A stretch of DNA of 64,000 bases from contig NZ_QEIH01000009.1 in NCBI RefSeq assembly GCF_003260195.1, positions 62,001 to 126,000 on the forward strand. Direction: 5' to 3'. Made by a program: the position numbers and the translations under genes. Every line of letters begins with the position of its first letter. Positions within the stretch are counted from its first letter, which is position 1. The notes below the pieces were generated by a model. It saw only the letters and a program-made list of their open reading frames with translations. It was not told the origin of the DNA and searched no databases. This document shows, one piece after another, positions 54,576 through 63,174 of the stretch. The DNA is from Lutibacter citreus. Lineage in GTDB: Bacteria > Bacteroidota > Bacteroidia > Flavobacteriales > Flavobacteriaceae.

Positions 54576-56462
54576 ATGATAAATAGAGTATTTAAAGACT
54601 TATTAAAAAGAAATACACCAAGATGGTTTGTTTTATTAATTGATGTATATATTGTTTTTAATACGTTTATACTTTCCTATTTAATAAGGTTTAATTTCAG
54701 CTTTAATTTTGATACTTCAAAGTTATTTGTACAAGTGCCAATTGTAATTGTAGTATCTATTTTATCTTTTTTATTAATAGGCTCTTATAAGGGAATTATT
54801 AGGCATACTGGTGTAAGGGATTCAATTAATGTTTTTTTAGCAAGTTTGTTAATTTTTGGGATGTTAATAGGCACAGTCTCTTTAAATTTTAAGTTTAATT
54901 TTATACCTGAATTTACGATTCCTAAATCAATTATTGCAATACATTTTTTATTAAATGTGGTGGTGTTAATTGTAATTAGGTTTATATATAAAGAATTGTA
55001 TATTCTGTTATTTTCAGGTCTTAAGAGTGATAAGCGTGTACTTATTTTTGGAGCCGGAGAAGCAGGAGTATTGGTGCATTCTGTAATTAAAGAAGATATT
55101 GCAAGTAAAACAAATATAGTTGGTTTTATAGATGATGATAAAAGAAAATGGAAGAGTAAATTAGATGGTCTTCCTGTAATGGGGTTGGCGAGTATAGATG
55201 AAGATTTTATTCTTAAAAAAAATATAGATGAAATTATTTTAGCAATTGAGAATATTAAACCCTCACGGTTGCTTGAAATTGTAGATGAAATCTCTAAATA
55301 CCCTGTGAATGTAAAGATAGTACCAGCCTTAAAATCTTGGATTGATGGCGATTTACAATTAAAACAAATAAAACCGGTAAAAATAGAAGACTTGTTAGGT
55401 AGAAGTCCTATTGATATTAAAAACCCTGTTATGGAACAAGAGTTCTTAAATAAAGTGGTTTTAATTACTGGGGCGGCTGGCTCAATTGGAAGTGAAATTG
55501 CACGTCAAGTAACAAATTTTAACTCCAAAAAAATTATTTTAATTGATCAGGCAGAATCAGATTTGTATAATTTACAACAGTTTTTTATAAATAAACAGAT
55601 AGATAATATTGAGTGTGTGGTAGCTGATATACAGAATAAAGAACGGATGTCTGTATTGTTTAAAAAGTATGCGCCTAATTTAGTTTTTCATGCAGCAGCG
55701 TATAAACATGTACCTTTTATGGAGGAAAACCCCTATGAAGCGGTAAGAACCAATGTAATGGGAAGTAAAAATATAGCAAACCTTTCTGTAGAAAATAATG
55801 TTGAGAAATTTGTAATGGTATCTACGGATAAAGCCGTAAATCCTACTAATATAATGGGAGCCACCAAGCGAATAGCAGAACAATATATTACTTGTTTGGA
55901 TGCCACAAGTACTACCAAATTTATTACCACTCGTTTTGGAAATGTTTTGGGATCTAGTGGGTCTGTAATTCCACTTTTTAAACAGCAAATAAAAAATGGA
56001 GGTCCCGTAACGGTAACACATAAAGATATTACGCGTTATTTTATGACTATTCCAGAAGCATGTCAATTAGTACTAGAAGCTGGATGTATGGGCCAAGGAG
56101 GAGAAATATTTGTGTTTGATATGGGGAAATCAATAAAGATATTTGATTTGGCTTTAAATATGATTCGACTTTCAGGATTAAAATATCCATATGATATTGA
56201 TATTAAGATAACAGGATTGCGTCCTGGTGAAAAAATTTATGAAGAATTATTAGCAACTTCAGAAAACACTAAAGAAACCCATCATAAAAAAATTATGATT
56301 GCTAATGTTACTTCATTAGATGCTAAGGTTGTTAAATCTGAAATAGAAGCCTTATGTTTGCTAAATAATGTAGATGATATGGAACCTACTATATTAGAAA
56401 TGAAGAAAATTGTACCTGAATTTATTTCAAACAATTCAAAATATGAGGCGCTAGATGCCTAA
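54576..56462 (+). CDS. pglF: UDP-GlcNAc 4,6-dehydratase, PglF/WbpM/CapD type
   Basis: The 628-residue protein has four N-terminal membrane helices (about 15-135), a Rossmann-like region (VLIFGAGEAGVLV) and a C-terminal SDR catalytic domain with LITGAAGSIGSEIARQ. The site TDKAVNPTNIMGATKR has Met where most SDR enzymes have Tyr, the hallmark of the membrane dehydratases PglF and WbpM. It converts UDP-GlcNAc to the 4-keto-6-deoxy sugar. With pglE, pglD and pglC it completes a bacillosamine-type pathway. Confidence 0.9.
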   Translation: MINRVFKDLLKRNTPRWFVLLIDVYIVFNTFILSYLIRFNFSFNFDTSKLFVQVPIVIVVSILSFLLIGSYKGIIRHTGVRDSINVFLASLLIFGMLIGTVSLNFKFNFIPEFTIPKSIIAIHFLLNVVVLIVIRFIYKELYILLFSGLKSDKRVLIFGAGEAGVLVHSVIKEDIASKTNIVGFIDDDKRKWKSKLDGLPVMGLASIDEDFILKKNIDEIILAIENIKPSRLLEIVDEISKYPVNVKIVPALKSWIDGDLQLKQIKPVKIEDLLGRSPIDIKNPVMEQEFLNKVVLITGAAGSIGSEIARQVTNFNSKKIILIDQAESDLYNLQQFFINKQIDNIECVVADIQNKERMSVLFKKYAPNLVFHAAAYKHVPFMEENPYEAVRTNVMGSKNIANLSVENNVEKFVMVSTDKAVNPTNIMGATKRIAEQYITCLDATSTTKFITTRFGNVLGSSGSVIPLFKQQIKNGGPVTVTHKDITRYFMTIPEACQLVLEAGCMGQGGEIFVFDMGKSIKIFDLALNMIRLSGLKYPYDIDIKITGLRPGEKIYEELLATSENTKETHHKKIMIANVTSLDAKVVKSEIEALCLLNNVDDMEPTILEMKKIVPEFISNNSKYEALDA

Positions 56463-56499
56463 TCAAATTTAGAATAAATATATTTACAAAAAATAGTAA

Positions 56500-57255
56500 A
56501 TGAAAAATAACAAACTTCAATTAATTTTTGTGCTACTATGTTTATTAGTTGCGACTTCTTCTTGTGTCTCTAAAAAGAAAATGATTTATTTTCAGAATGA
56601 TGAAGTAATAACTAATGAATTACTTAAAAATTATGCTCCTAAAATTCAAAGTGATGATATTCTTAATATAACTGTGAATGGGTTTGATCCTGAAACGGCA
56701 AAACCATTTAATTTGTATCAAGGTGGAGATCAAGCAAGTTCAACAAAATCGATTACATATTTGGTAGATATTGAAGGTGATATTACATTTCCTATATTAG
56801 GGAAAATACCAGTTGCAGGTTTAACAACTAATGAGTTGAAAAACTGGTTTATAAAAGAATTGGAGTTGTATATGAAAAAACCAATTGTAAATATTCGTTT
56901 AGAAAATTTTAGGGTATCAATTTTAGGGGAAGTAAAATCCCCTGGATCATTTAAATTAGAAAATGAGAAAGTTTCAATCCCAGAAGCTATTGCTATGGCT
57001 GGAGATATATCTATTCAGGGAAAAAGAAAAAATATTCTTTTAATTAGAAAAAATGGTGAGAAAATAGAAAGTATTCGTTTGGATCTTACAGATAAATCTA
57101 TTTTTAAATCACCATACTATTATTTAGCACAAAATGATATTGTATATGTAGAGCCTAATAAGGCAAAAGTTAATTCTTCAGCAATTGGAACTACATCTTC
57201 ATTAATATCAATAGCAACGGCATTGTTGTCTTTAGTACTTATTTTAACACGTTAA
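56500..57255 (+). CDS. wza: Polysaccharide export lipoprotein, Wza-like
   Basis: The 251-residue protein has a lipoprotein signal with Cys22 (VATSSC), a Poly_export domain (about 45-135; IQSDDILNITVNGFDPETA) and a SLBB domain (about 140-215; VSILGEVKSPGSFKLENEKV). A C-terminal hydrophobic segment (SSLISIATALLSLVLILT) resembles the membrane-spanning helix of Wza. It forms the outer-membrane channel for the finished polysaccharide, paired with the Wzc protein encoded four bases downstream. Confidence 0.92.
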   Translation: MKNNKLQLIFVLLCLLVATSSCVSKKKMIYFQNDEVITNELLKNYAPKIQSDDILNITVNGFDPETAKPFNLYQGGDQASSTKSITYLVDIEGDITFPILGKIPVAGLTTNELKNWFIKELELYMKKPIVNIRLENFRVSILGEVKSPGSFKLENEKVSIPEAIAMAGDISIQGKRKNILLIRKNGEKIESIRLDLTDKSIFKSPYYYLAQNDIVYVEPNKAKVNSSAIGTTSSLISIATALLSLVLILTR

Positions 57256-57258
57256 GTT

Positions 57259-59604
57259 ATGCCAGAAAACCAAGAGTTGAAACCAATAAATTTTAATGAA
57301 GGCACTATTAATATTCGTGAAGAAATTGAAAAATACTTATACCATTGGAAATGGTTTGTTTTAAGTCTGGTTGTTGCTTATTTTGCTGTAAAAACGTATT
57401 TGAGATATACTCCAAATCAATATGCTGCAACAACTACAATTTTAATTGGTGATAAAGAGAATAATGAGCTTTCTGCATTTAAAGAGTTGGGATTGGTAGG
57501 AAGTTCAAACAAATCTTTAGAAAATGAAATAGAATTATTAAAATCGAGAAGTTTATTTGAGCGAGTTGTAAAAGATTTAAATTTAAACCTTCAATTTTAT
57601 AAAAAAGGAAGAGTTTATGATTCTGAAATGTTCAATCAAAGTGCTCCTATTAAAATAAATTTTTTATTTGGAAATGAAAAACTGTATAATTTATGGGCTA
57701 CATTTTCAATAATAACAAAGTCTAAAACAAGTTTTGTTTTTGTAAATGGTTTAGAAAGTAAGGAATATGATTATGGCCAAAAAATAACTTCAAGTTTTGG
57801 AGATTTAACAATTACGCCTTTAAGTGTTGATAGATTGCAGCCTGGAGAAGAAATTATTGTAAAAGTAAGTCCGGTTATTGTAATTGCTAATAATTATAAA
57901 AATAGAGTTCAAATTCAAGTAGTTAATAATTCAAGTGTATTAAAATTATCGCTAAACGACTATGTAACATCTAAAGCTCAAGCAATTTTAGATTATTTGG
58001 TGTTTCAATACAATAAAGATGTTGTAGAAGATAAAAATTTAATTTCTAAAAATACCAATGAATTTATAAACGAGCGAATTGATGCAATTAATAAGGACTT
58101 GAAAATTGTTGAGGCCGGTGCTGAAGCATATAAAACCACTAATAAATTAACTAATATAAGTTCTGAAGCAGACATTGCTTTACAATCTAAAACAGCGCTT
58201 GAGGATAAGATTATAGAATTAAACTCTCAATTAAAGTTGGTTGATTATGTAGAAGATTATATCAACAACACTTCAAAAGAATTTATTCCTGTTAATTTGG
58301 GGTTAACAGAAAAATCAATAGATGAAAGCACTCAAAAATATAATGAATTAGTACAAGAACGAAATCGTATTTTTAAAAATTCGAGTAGTTTAAATCCTGT
58401 AGTTATAAATTTAGAGGAGCAAATAGCAACATTTAAAGAAAATATAAAGCAAAATCTGGGAAGTCTTAAATCTTCAATAACAATGTCTTTAAGTGAATTA
58501 AGACAACAAGAATTTAGAATGGCCTCAAAAATTGCTACTGTACCTAGAATTGAACGCGAATTTAGAGATATTGAGCGTCAGCAACAAATTATTGAAGCCT
58601 TGTATTTGTATTTGTTACAGAAACGTGAAGAGAATTCAATTTCTATGGCAGTTACAATTCCAAATGCTAAAATAATAGACAAAGCCTATGGAAGTAATGT
58701 TCCAGTAGCTCCTAATCGCAGAATGTATTTAATGGGTGCAATTGCATTAGGATTTATAGTTCCTTTCGCAGTTTTATTTATAGTTTTCTTATTAGATAAT
58801 AAAGTGCATACAAGAAAAGATGTTGAAGCTGTTTTAAATGTGCCAATTTTAGGTGATATTCCAAAATCAAAAACAGAAACAAAAGTTGTTATTTCTGAGA
58901 ATGACCGAGATAGTAAGGCAGAGTCTTTTAGATTGTTACGTACAAATGTTAATTTTATGCTTTCAAGTGTAAAAGAAAATGCGAAAACAATTTTTATTAC
59001 TTCTACTATTGGTGGAGAGGGAAAAACGTTTATTGCCATTAATTTAGCGTCAGTATTAGCATTAACTGATAAAAAGGTATTGTTGGTAGGAGGTGATATT
59101 AGAAAGCCAAAAATCGCGACTTATTTAAATTTTAAATCTACAAAAAAAGGACTTTCTCATTTTCTTATGGATACTTCTATTAGGCCTAAAGATGTAATTC
59201 AGCGAGTTGATGGTACAAATTTTGACGTTTTGGAATCTGGAATAGTAGCACCTAATCCTTCAGAATTATTAATGAATGGTAGGTTTGAAGAGATTTTAAC
59301 TTATGGAAATAAAAATTACGATTATGTATTGGTAGATACTGCTCCAATTAGTGTGGTAACTGATACCTTGTTGTTTAGTCATCATGCAGATTTATTTGTT
59401 TATGTGGTGCGTGCAAATTATTTAGATAAAAGGTTATTAGATATTCCAAGTAAATTACATGAAGAAAAAAGGTTGCCAAACATGGCAATTCTTATTAATG
59501 ATACAGATTTAGAGCGTGGTTATGGATACGGTTATGGTTACGGATATGGATATACGCAAGAGGTGAAATCTAATAAATGGTGGCGTAAGTTGTTGCCGTT
59601 TTAG
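57259..59604 (+). CDS. wzc: Polysaccharide co-polymerase and tyrosine autokinase, Wzc-like
   Basis: The 781-residue protein has an N-terminal Wzz domain with a membrane helix (about 30-48), coiled-coil-like segments (270-420), a GNVR-type region, and a second membrane helix (about 492-513). The cytoplasmic bacterial tyrosine kinase domain carries Walker A GGEGKT (Lys589), Walker A' GGDIRKP and Walker B VLVDTAPI. The tail has six tyrosines alternating with glycines (Tyr755-Tyr765), the autophosphorylation cluster. It controls chain length and export; the phosphatase at 59852 probably reverses phosphorylation. Confidence 0.94.
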   Translation: MPENQELKPINFNEGTINIREEIEKYLYHWKWFVLSLVVAYFAVKTYLRYTPNQYAATTTILIGDKENNELSAFKELGLVGSSNKSLENEIELLKSRSLFERVVKDLNLNLQFYKKGRVYDSEMFNQSAPIKINFLFGNEKLYNLWATFSIITKSKTSFVFVNGLESKEYDYGQKITSSFGDLTITPLSVDRLQPGEEIIVKVSPVIVIANNYKNRVQIQVVNNSSVLKLSLNDYVTSKAQAILDYLVFQYNKDVVEDKNLISKNTNEFINERIDAINKDLKIVEAGAEAYKTTNKLTNISSEADIALQSKTALEDKIIELNSQLKLVDYVEDYINNTSKEFIPVNLGLTEKSIDESTQKYNELVQERNRIFKNSSSLNPVVINLEEQIATFKENIKQNLGSLKSSITMSLSELRQQEFRMASKIATVPRIEREFRDIERQQQIIEALYLYLLQKREENSISMAVTIPNAKIIDKAYGSNVPVAPNRRMYLMGAIALGFIVPFAVLFIVFLLDNKVHTRKDVEAVLNVPILGDIPKSKTETKVVISENDRDSKAESFRLLRTNVNFMLSSVKENAKTIFITSTIGGEGKTFIAINLASVLALTDKKVLLVGGDIRKPKIATYLNFKSTKKGLSHFLMDTSIRPKDVIQRVDGTNFDVLESGIVAPNPSELLMNGRFEEILTYGNKNYDYVLVDTAPISVVTDTLLFSHHADLFVYVVRANYLDKRLLDIPSKLHEEKRLPNMAILINDTDLERGYGYGYGYGYGYTQEVKSNKWWRKLLPF

Positions 59605-59851
59605 AATTTAATTAACTTTTTTTTAGCTCATTAAAAGGTATCCTCAACAAGAGTAGTCTTATTTTTAGAGTTGAATGTTTTTTTGTTAAGTGTCTGAAAA
59701 TAAAAACTTTAACTTGATTAATCCTATTAAATTGGAAATCTTAGAATCTTATTTTGTAAGTATCTGTGATGAGGCTTTATAATGTTTAGTTACAAATTCC
59801 TTATAAAATAAAAATTGGATAAGTTACCTCATTCAACATAACATTATATAA

Positions 59852-60592
59852 TTATTTTAGTATTGAATTATTTTCAATAATTGGAGAAATCAGTTTTAAC
59901 AATTTTTTATTATTAATGGATTCTAAAAATTTTAAATGTCGTTCTGAATGAGTATCTGTTCCTACAAAATTAATTAAACCATCTTTTAGTAATTTAATTG
60001 CAACCTTTTTAATATCGGGGCCGTAATAATTAGATAGCGATAATAGGTTTAGTTGAAATAAGCAACCAGCTTCTTTTAATTTTAAATATTCATTATAGTT
60101 GTTGTGATAAAAAACGTAACGTTCTGGATGTGCTAAAATAGGAGTGTAACCTTTAATTTGAATTTTAAACAGTAGATCTTTTAGGTTAATTGGAGGGTTT
60201 AAATAAGACATTTCAATCAAAAGATAATTATCTTTAATTGTAAGTAATTTTTCAGTATCTAATAAGTGTTCAAAATTAGAATCTAGCATATATTCTGCCG
60301 CAGCTCTAATTTTTATGTCAGCCAAATTATGTGTTTTTAAGTAATCCTTCAATTGAAATAACTTGTTTTGTATTATCTCAGGATTATTATTCCAAACTCC
60401 ATCCATTATATGTGGTGTTGTTACAAAATTATTGACACCAAAACTATGAAGTGTTTTTATAAGTGACACTGAGTCTTCAAAACTTTTTGCACCATCATCA
60501 ATATTTGGAAGTAAATGAGAATGAATATCAATAAAATCATTTGAAAACAATGATGTGATTGAGACGTTATTTTTTTTGAATAAGGAAAACAT
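59852..60592 (-). CDS. Tyrosine-protein phosphatase, CpsB/CapC (PHP) family
   Basis: The 246-residue protein has PHP metal-binding motifs: DIHSHLLPNIDDGAKS, TTPH, AHPERY and GTDTHSERH. The CpsB/YwqE family removes phosphate from tyrosines of Wzc-type kinases. I chose ATG at 60592: an earlier in-frame ATG at 60691 would overlap the neighbouring wzi gene by about 95 bases and add an unrelated tail. It is cotranscribed with wzi, four bases downstream, and convergent with wzc. Confidence 0.9.
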   Translation of the reverse strand: MFSLFKKNNVSITSLFSNDFIDIHSHLLPNIDDGAKSFEDSVSLIKTLHSFGVNNFVTTPHIMDGVWNNNPEIIQNKLFQLKDYLKTHNLADIKIRAAAEYMLDSNFEHLLDTEKLLTIKDNYLLIEMSYLNPPINLKDLLFKIQIKGYTPILAHPERYVFYHNNYNEYLKLKEAGCLFQLNLLSLSNYYGPDIKKVAIKLLKDGLINFVGTDTHSERHLKFLESINNKKLLKLISPIIENNSILK

Positions 60593-60596
60593 ATAC

Positions 60597-61964
60597 TTAA
60601 AATTTACCGGTTTTTGATAGTTTAAGGAATCCTCCCAAATTATTAGGTAAGAAGTCTCCAAGATCGCCTGTTGCTCCAAAAGAAATATCAAATGGAAAAT
60701 TATTCTTTTTGTAATTTAATTCTAAATAAGGAGAAAATTGGTTTTTATTTATTGGAGTATTAAAACTTCCAGCATATTTAGTGTAAGTTAAATTTGCTTT
60801 GTATTCAATATCTGGATGCACATATCCTTTAAAACCAAAATTAAAGGAAGTGAATCTATTTTGAGCTATTCCAAGAGTTACATCATCAATAGAAGTTTTT
60901 GGAACAAAAAATGGGGATCCAATTGTATTTCCAAAATATGTCCATCCACTTTTATAAATAGAATTATTAAAATAATTGTCAATTAAGCCATGTAGAGAGG
61001 TTGATTTACCCTGATGTTTGGTGTATTGGAACTCTGTTATAATATGTGTAATAATACTTTTGGGCTTTTTTAAGTCAAAAAACAGGCCGTATAAAGCATC
61101 GGGGTAGTTGGATAATTCTCTACCTGAAGCATCTTCAAAAGGATGTGACAAATAAAAACTCCAATTTAAATTCGTTCCTTGGTGGTCTAATTGAATCTGG
61201 TAATTTCCAATATGGTTACCTAATGCATTAATTTGCTCTCCAGAGTTGGAGAGTTCACCACCTGCACTACCTGATATAACTTTAAGATAGTCACTAAAAC
61301 TAGAAGGTTGTTTTCCATACTCTTCGGAGGTTCCTCCCCATTGAACATAATGATCTAATCCTGTTGTTAAAGTAAAGGTATTACTTAGTTTAGATTTAAA
61401 ATACAAGCTTTTATGATGAAGATGTGCATTGTCTACTGCTCGTTTATCGTTTAAAATATATTCCGCATAATTAACTTTAGCGCTTAACCAATTTTTGGCG
61501 AATGGTAGTTTAAAATAGTTTTTTGTTTTAATGTTAATCCCTGGAATTGCTCTCGCATTAATAGATTTAATAATATTTCCATTTGAAACGGATAAGCCTT
61601 CAAAAAGAATTTCATCGTTTTTGCTTCCAATATCCATTTGAATATTTTTAAAAAGAAGACTTCCATAAAGTTCATTTATAAGTATATCATTCTTGTCTGC
61701 AATATAACCAGTAACTGAAGCTTTGTAAGAAAACTTAAATAAGTCATTTGAATCTTTAAAATCTGAAAAAATTGCGGTGTTTAATAAAACATTGTTATTG
61801 TTTGGTACGGCACCAAATTTATTTGCTCTTAAGAAAAAAGGAAGTGTTTCTTTTGCAGATACATTAGAACTTAATTCAACTAAATAATTTTGAGATTGCA
61901 TTTGAGAGATTACAAACAATATAAAAATTGAATTAGTTAAACCTTTAATGAATGTTTTCTTCAT
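60597..61964 (-). CDS. Capsule assembly Wzi family outer-membrane protein
   Basis: The 455-residue protein has a signal peptide ending near MQSQ, then repeated beta-strand segments fitting a barrel. Features include LPFFLRANKFG near the start, a long GLDHYVQWGGTSEEYG region and NWSFYLSHPFEDASGRE, all resembling Bacteroidota Wzi-type proteins. E. coli Wzi holds capsule to the cell surface. A -7-like box on the minus strand (TAACTTTG, 61991-61984) lies 20 bases upstream. Confidence 0.85.
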   Translation of the reverse strand: MKKTFIKGLTNSIFILFVISQMQSQNYLVELSSNVSAKETLPFFLRANKFGAVPNNNNVLLNTAIFSDFKDSNDLFKFSYKASVTGYIADKNDILINELYGSLLFKNIQMDIGSKNDEILFEGLSVSNGNIIKSINARAIPGINIKTKNYFKLPFAKNWLSAKVNYAEYILNDKRAVDNAHLHHKSLYFKSKLSNTFTLTTGLDHYVQWGGTSEEYGKQPSSFSDYLKVISGSAGGELSNSGEQINALGNHIGNYQIQLDHQGTNLNWSFYLSHPFEDASGRELSNYPDALYGLFFDLKKPKSIITHIITEFQYTKHQGKSTSLHGLIDNYFNNSIYKSGWTYFGNTIGSPFFVPKTSIDDVTLGIAQNRFTSFNFGFKGYVHPDIEYKANLTYTKYAGSFNTPINKNQFSPYLELNYKKNNFPFDISFGATGDLGDFLPNNLGGFLKLSKTGKF

Positions 61965-62161
61965 AGTAAACTGTATAAAAAAGCAAAGTTAATTAAAATT
62001 AAAGTAGAATTTTAGAACAATCTGTTTGATTACAACGAGTTGTTCAAATGTATATTGTTTAAAAAATAATGATTTAAATTGTGTTTTTCATTAAAAAAAA
62101 TCGCATATAGCTATTATTTTTTAATTTTTGTATTGAGGGTGAATGTTTTTTATAAAAATGA

Positions 62162-62191
62162 TTGATGTTTTAAATATTATGTATAAATTTG
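62162..62191 (+). promoter_or_regulatory. Promoter of the pheA leader
   Basis: TTG at 62162-62164 and TAAATTTG at 62184-62191 are separated by 19 bases, a good Bacteroidota promoter. The leader peptide starts 20 bases after the -7 box. Together with the attenuator this accounts for the 61965-62355 gap. Confidence 0.75.
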
Positions 62192-62210
62192 GGCTCATAT
62201 TTAACGAATT

Positions 62211-62273
62211 ATGATAACAAATAACACTTGGAATAGCTTCTATTTTTACTTTTATTTTAACAATAAGAGATGA
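62211..62273 (+). CDS. Phe/Tyr-rich leader peptide of the pheA attenuator
   Basis: ATG at 62211 opens 20 codons ending with TGA at 62271-62273. Seven codons in a row read Phe-Tyr-Phe-Tyr-Phe-Tyr-Phe (62238-62258), after MITNNTWNS and before NNKR. Such a run of the amino acids made by the downstream operon is the signature of a regulatory leader peptide. The stop codon lies at the start of the antiterminator arm. The alternation suggests response to both Phe and Tyr supply. Confidence 0.85.
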   Translation: MITNNTWNSFYFYFYFNNKR

Positions 62274-62339
62274 GGCTTTGTATGTGTTAGTTAAAAATAT
62301 AAATTATAAAGTCTCGAAATTATTTCGAGATTTTTTTTT
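62271..62339 (+). terminator. Attenuator: antiterminator and terminator hairpins
   Basis: The terminator pairs TCTCGAAA (62312-62319) with TTTCGAGA (62323-62330) around TTA, followed by nine T residues (62331-62339), 16 bases before pheA. An alternative 12-pair stem joins 62271-62282 (TGAGGCTTTGTA) with 62305-62316 (TATAAAGTCTCG), with three G-U pairs, and uses up the 5' arm of the terminator. A ribosome stalled on the Phe/Tyr codons leaves the first arm free, allowing read-through; one at the stop codon covers it, so the terminator forms. Confidence 0.85.
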
Positions 62340-62355
62340 GATAATTACTGAATAA

Positions 62356-63174
62356 ATGAAAGTAGCAATACAAGGAATAAAAGGATCATTCCACCACATA
62401 GTGGCTGAGGAATATTTCGGTAAAAATATAGATTTACTTGAGTGTTTATCTTTTACTGAAATGCCTGCATTATTAGAAGATAATAAAGCAGATGTATTGA
62501 TTATGGCTATTGAAAATTCAATTGCAGGTGCAATACTACCAAATTACGCACTTATTGATGACCATAAATTAACAATATGCGGAGAATTTCATTTGTCAAT
62601 TCATCATAATTTAATGGCGCTTAATGGGCAGTCTATTGAAGATATTAAAGAAGTATATTCACATCCTATGGCACTATTACAGTGTCATAAATTTTTTAAA
62701 GACTATCCACACATTAAATTAATTGAAGATGAAGATACTGCATCTGTAGCAAAAAGAATTCAAGATAATAAATTAATGGGTGTTGGAGCTATAGCAAGTA
62801 ATTTGGCTGCTGAAACCTATAAATTGGATATTTTAGCATCAGACATTCAAACAATTAAAGAAAATGCTACTCGTTTTTTTATTTTAACAAATAACCAAGA
62901 TAAAAGTAGTGTTTCAGCTAATAAAGCTTCAATTAAATTTATTACAAGTCATGATACTGGAAGTTTGGCAGAAATTTTAACCATGTTAGCAAAGCACGGT
63001 TTAAATTTATCTAAAATTCAATCAATGCCGGTGATAGATACTCTTTGGAAATATTCATTTTTTGCAGATGTTGTTTTTACAAGTTATGCAGACTATTTTG
63101 ATGCTCTTGAAGAGATTAGAGAGAAGGTAGAAGCACTGGAAATATTAGGAGAATACAATAAAGGAAAAAGATAA
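62356..63174 (+). CDS. pheA: Prephenate dehydratase
   Basis: The 272-residue protein has a type-2 periplasmic-binding-like catalytic domain with the TRF motif (Thr172-Arg173-Phe174 in ENATRFFIL) and a C-terminal ACT domain (about 195-270; HDTGSLAEILTMLAKHGLNL). It makes phenylpyruvate from prephenate. The ESRP Phe-binding motif of many ACT domains reads IQSMP here, so feedback by Phe may be altered. It is preceded by a Phe/Tyr attenuator and overlaps the aminotransferase gene by one base. Confidence 0.95.
   Translation: MKVAIQGIKGSFHHIVAEEYFGKNIDLLECLSFTEMPALLEDNKADVLIMAIENSIAGAILPNYALIDDHKLTICGEFHLSIHHNLMALNGQSIEDIKEVYSHPMALLQCHKFFKDYPHIKLIEDEDTASVAKRIQDNKLMGVGAIASNLAAETYKLDILASDIQTIKENATRFFILTNNQDKSSVSANKASIKFITSHDTGSLAEILTMLAKHGLNLSKIQSMPVIDTLWKYSFFADVVFTSYADYFDALEEIREKVEALEILGEYNKGKR

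Noticed and set aside
55680-56066. 128-codon antisense ORF within pglF
   Set aside because: It is opposite the conserved dehydratase catalytic region and has no protein-like features of its own.
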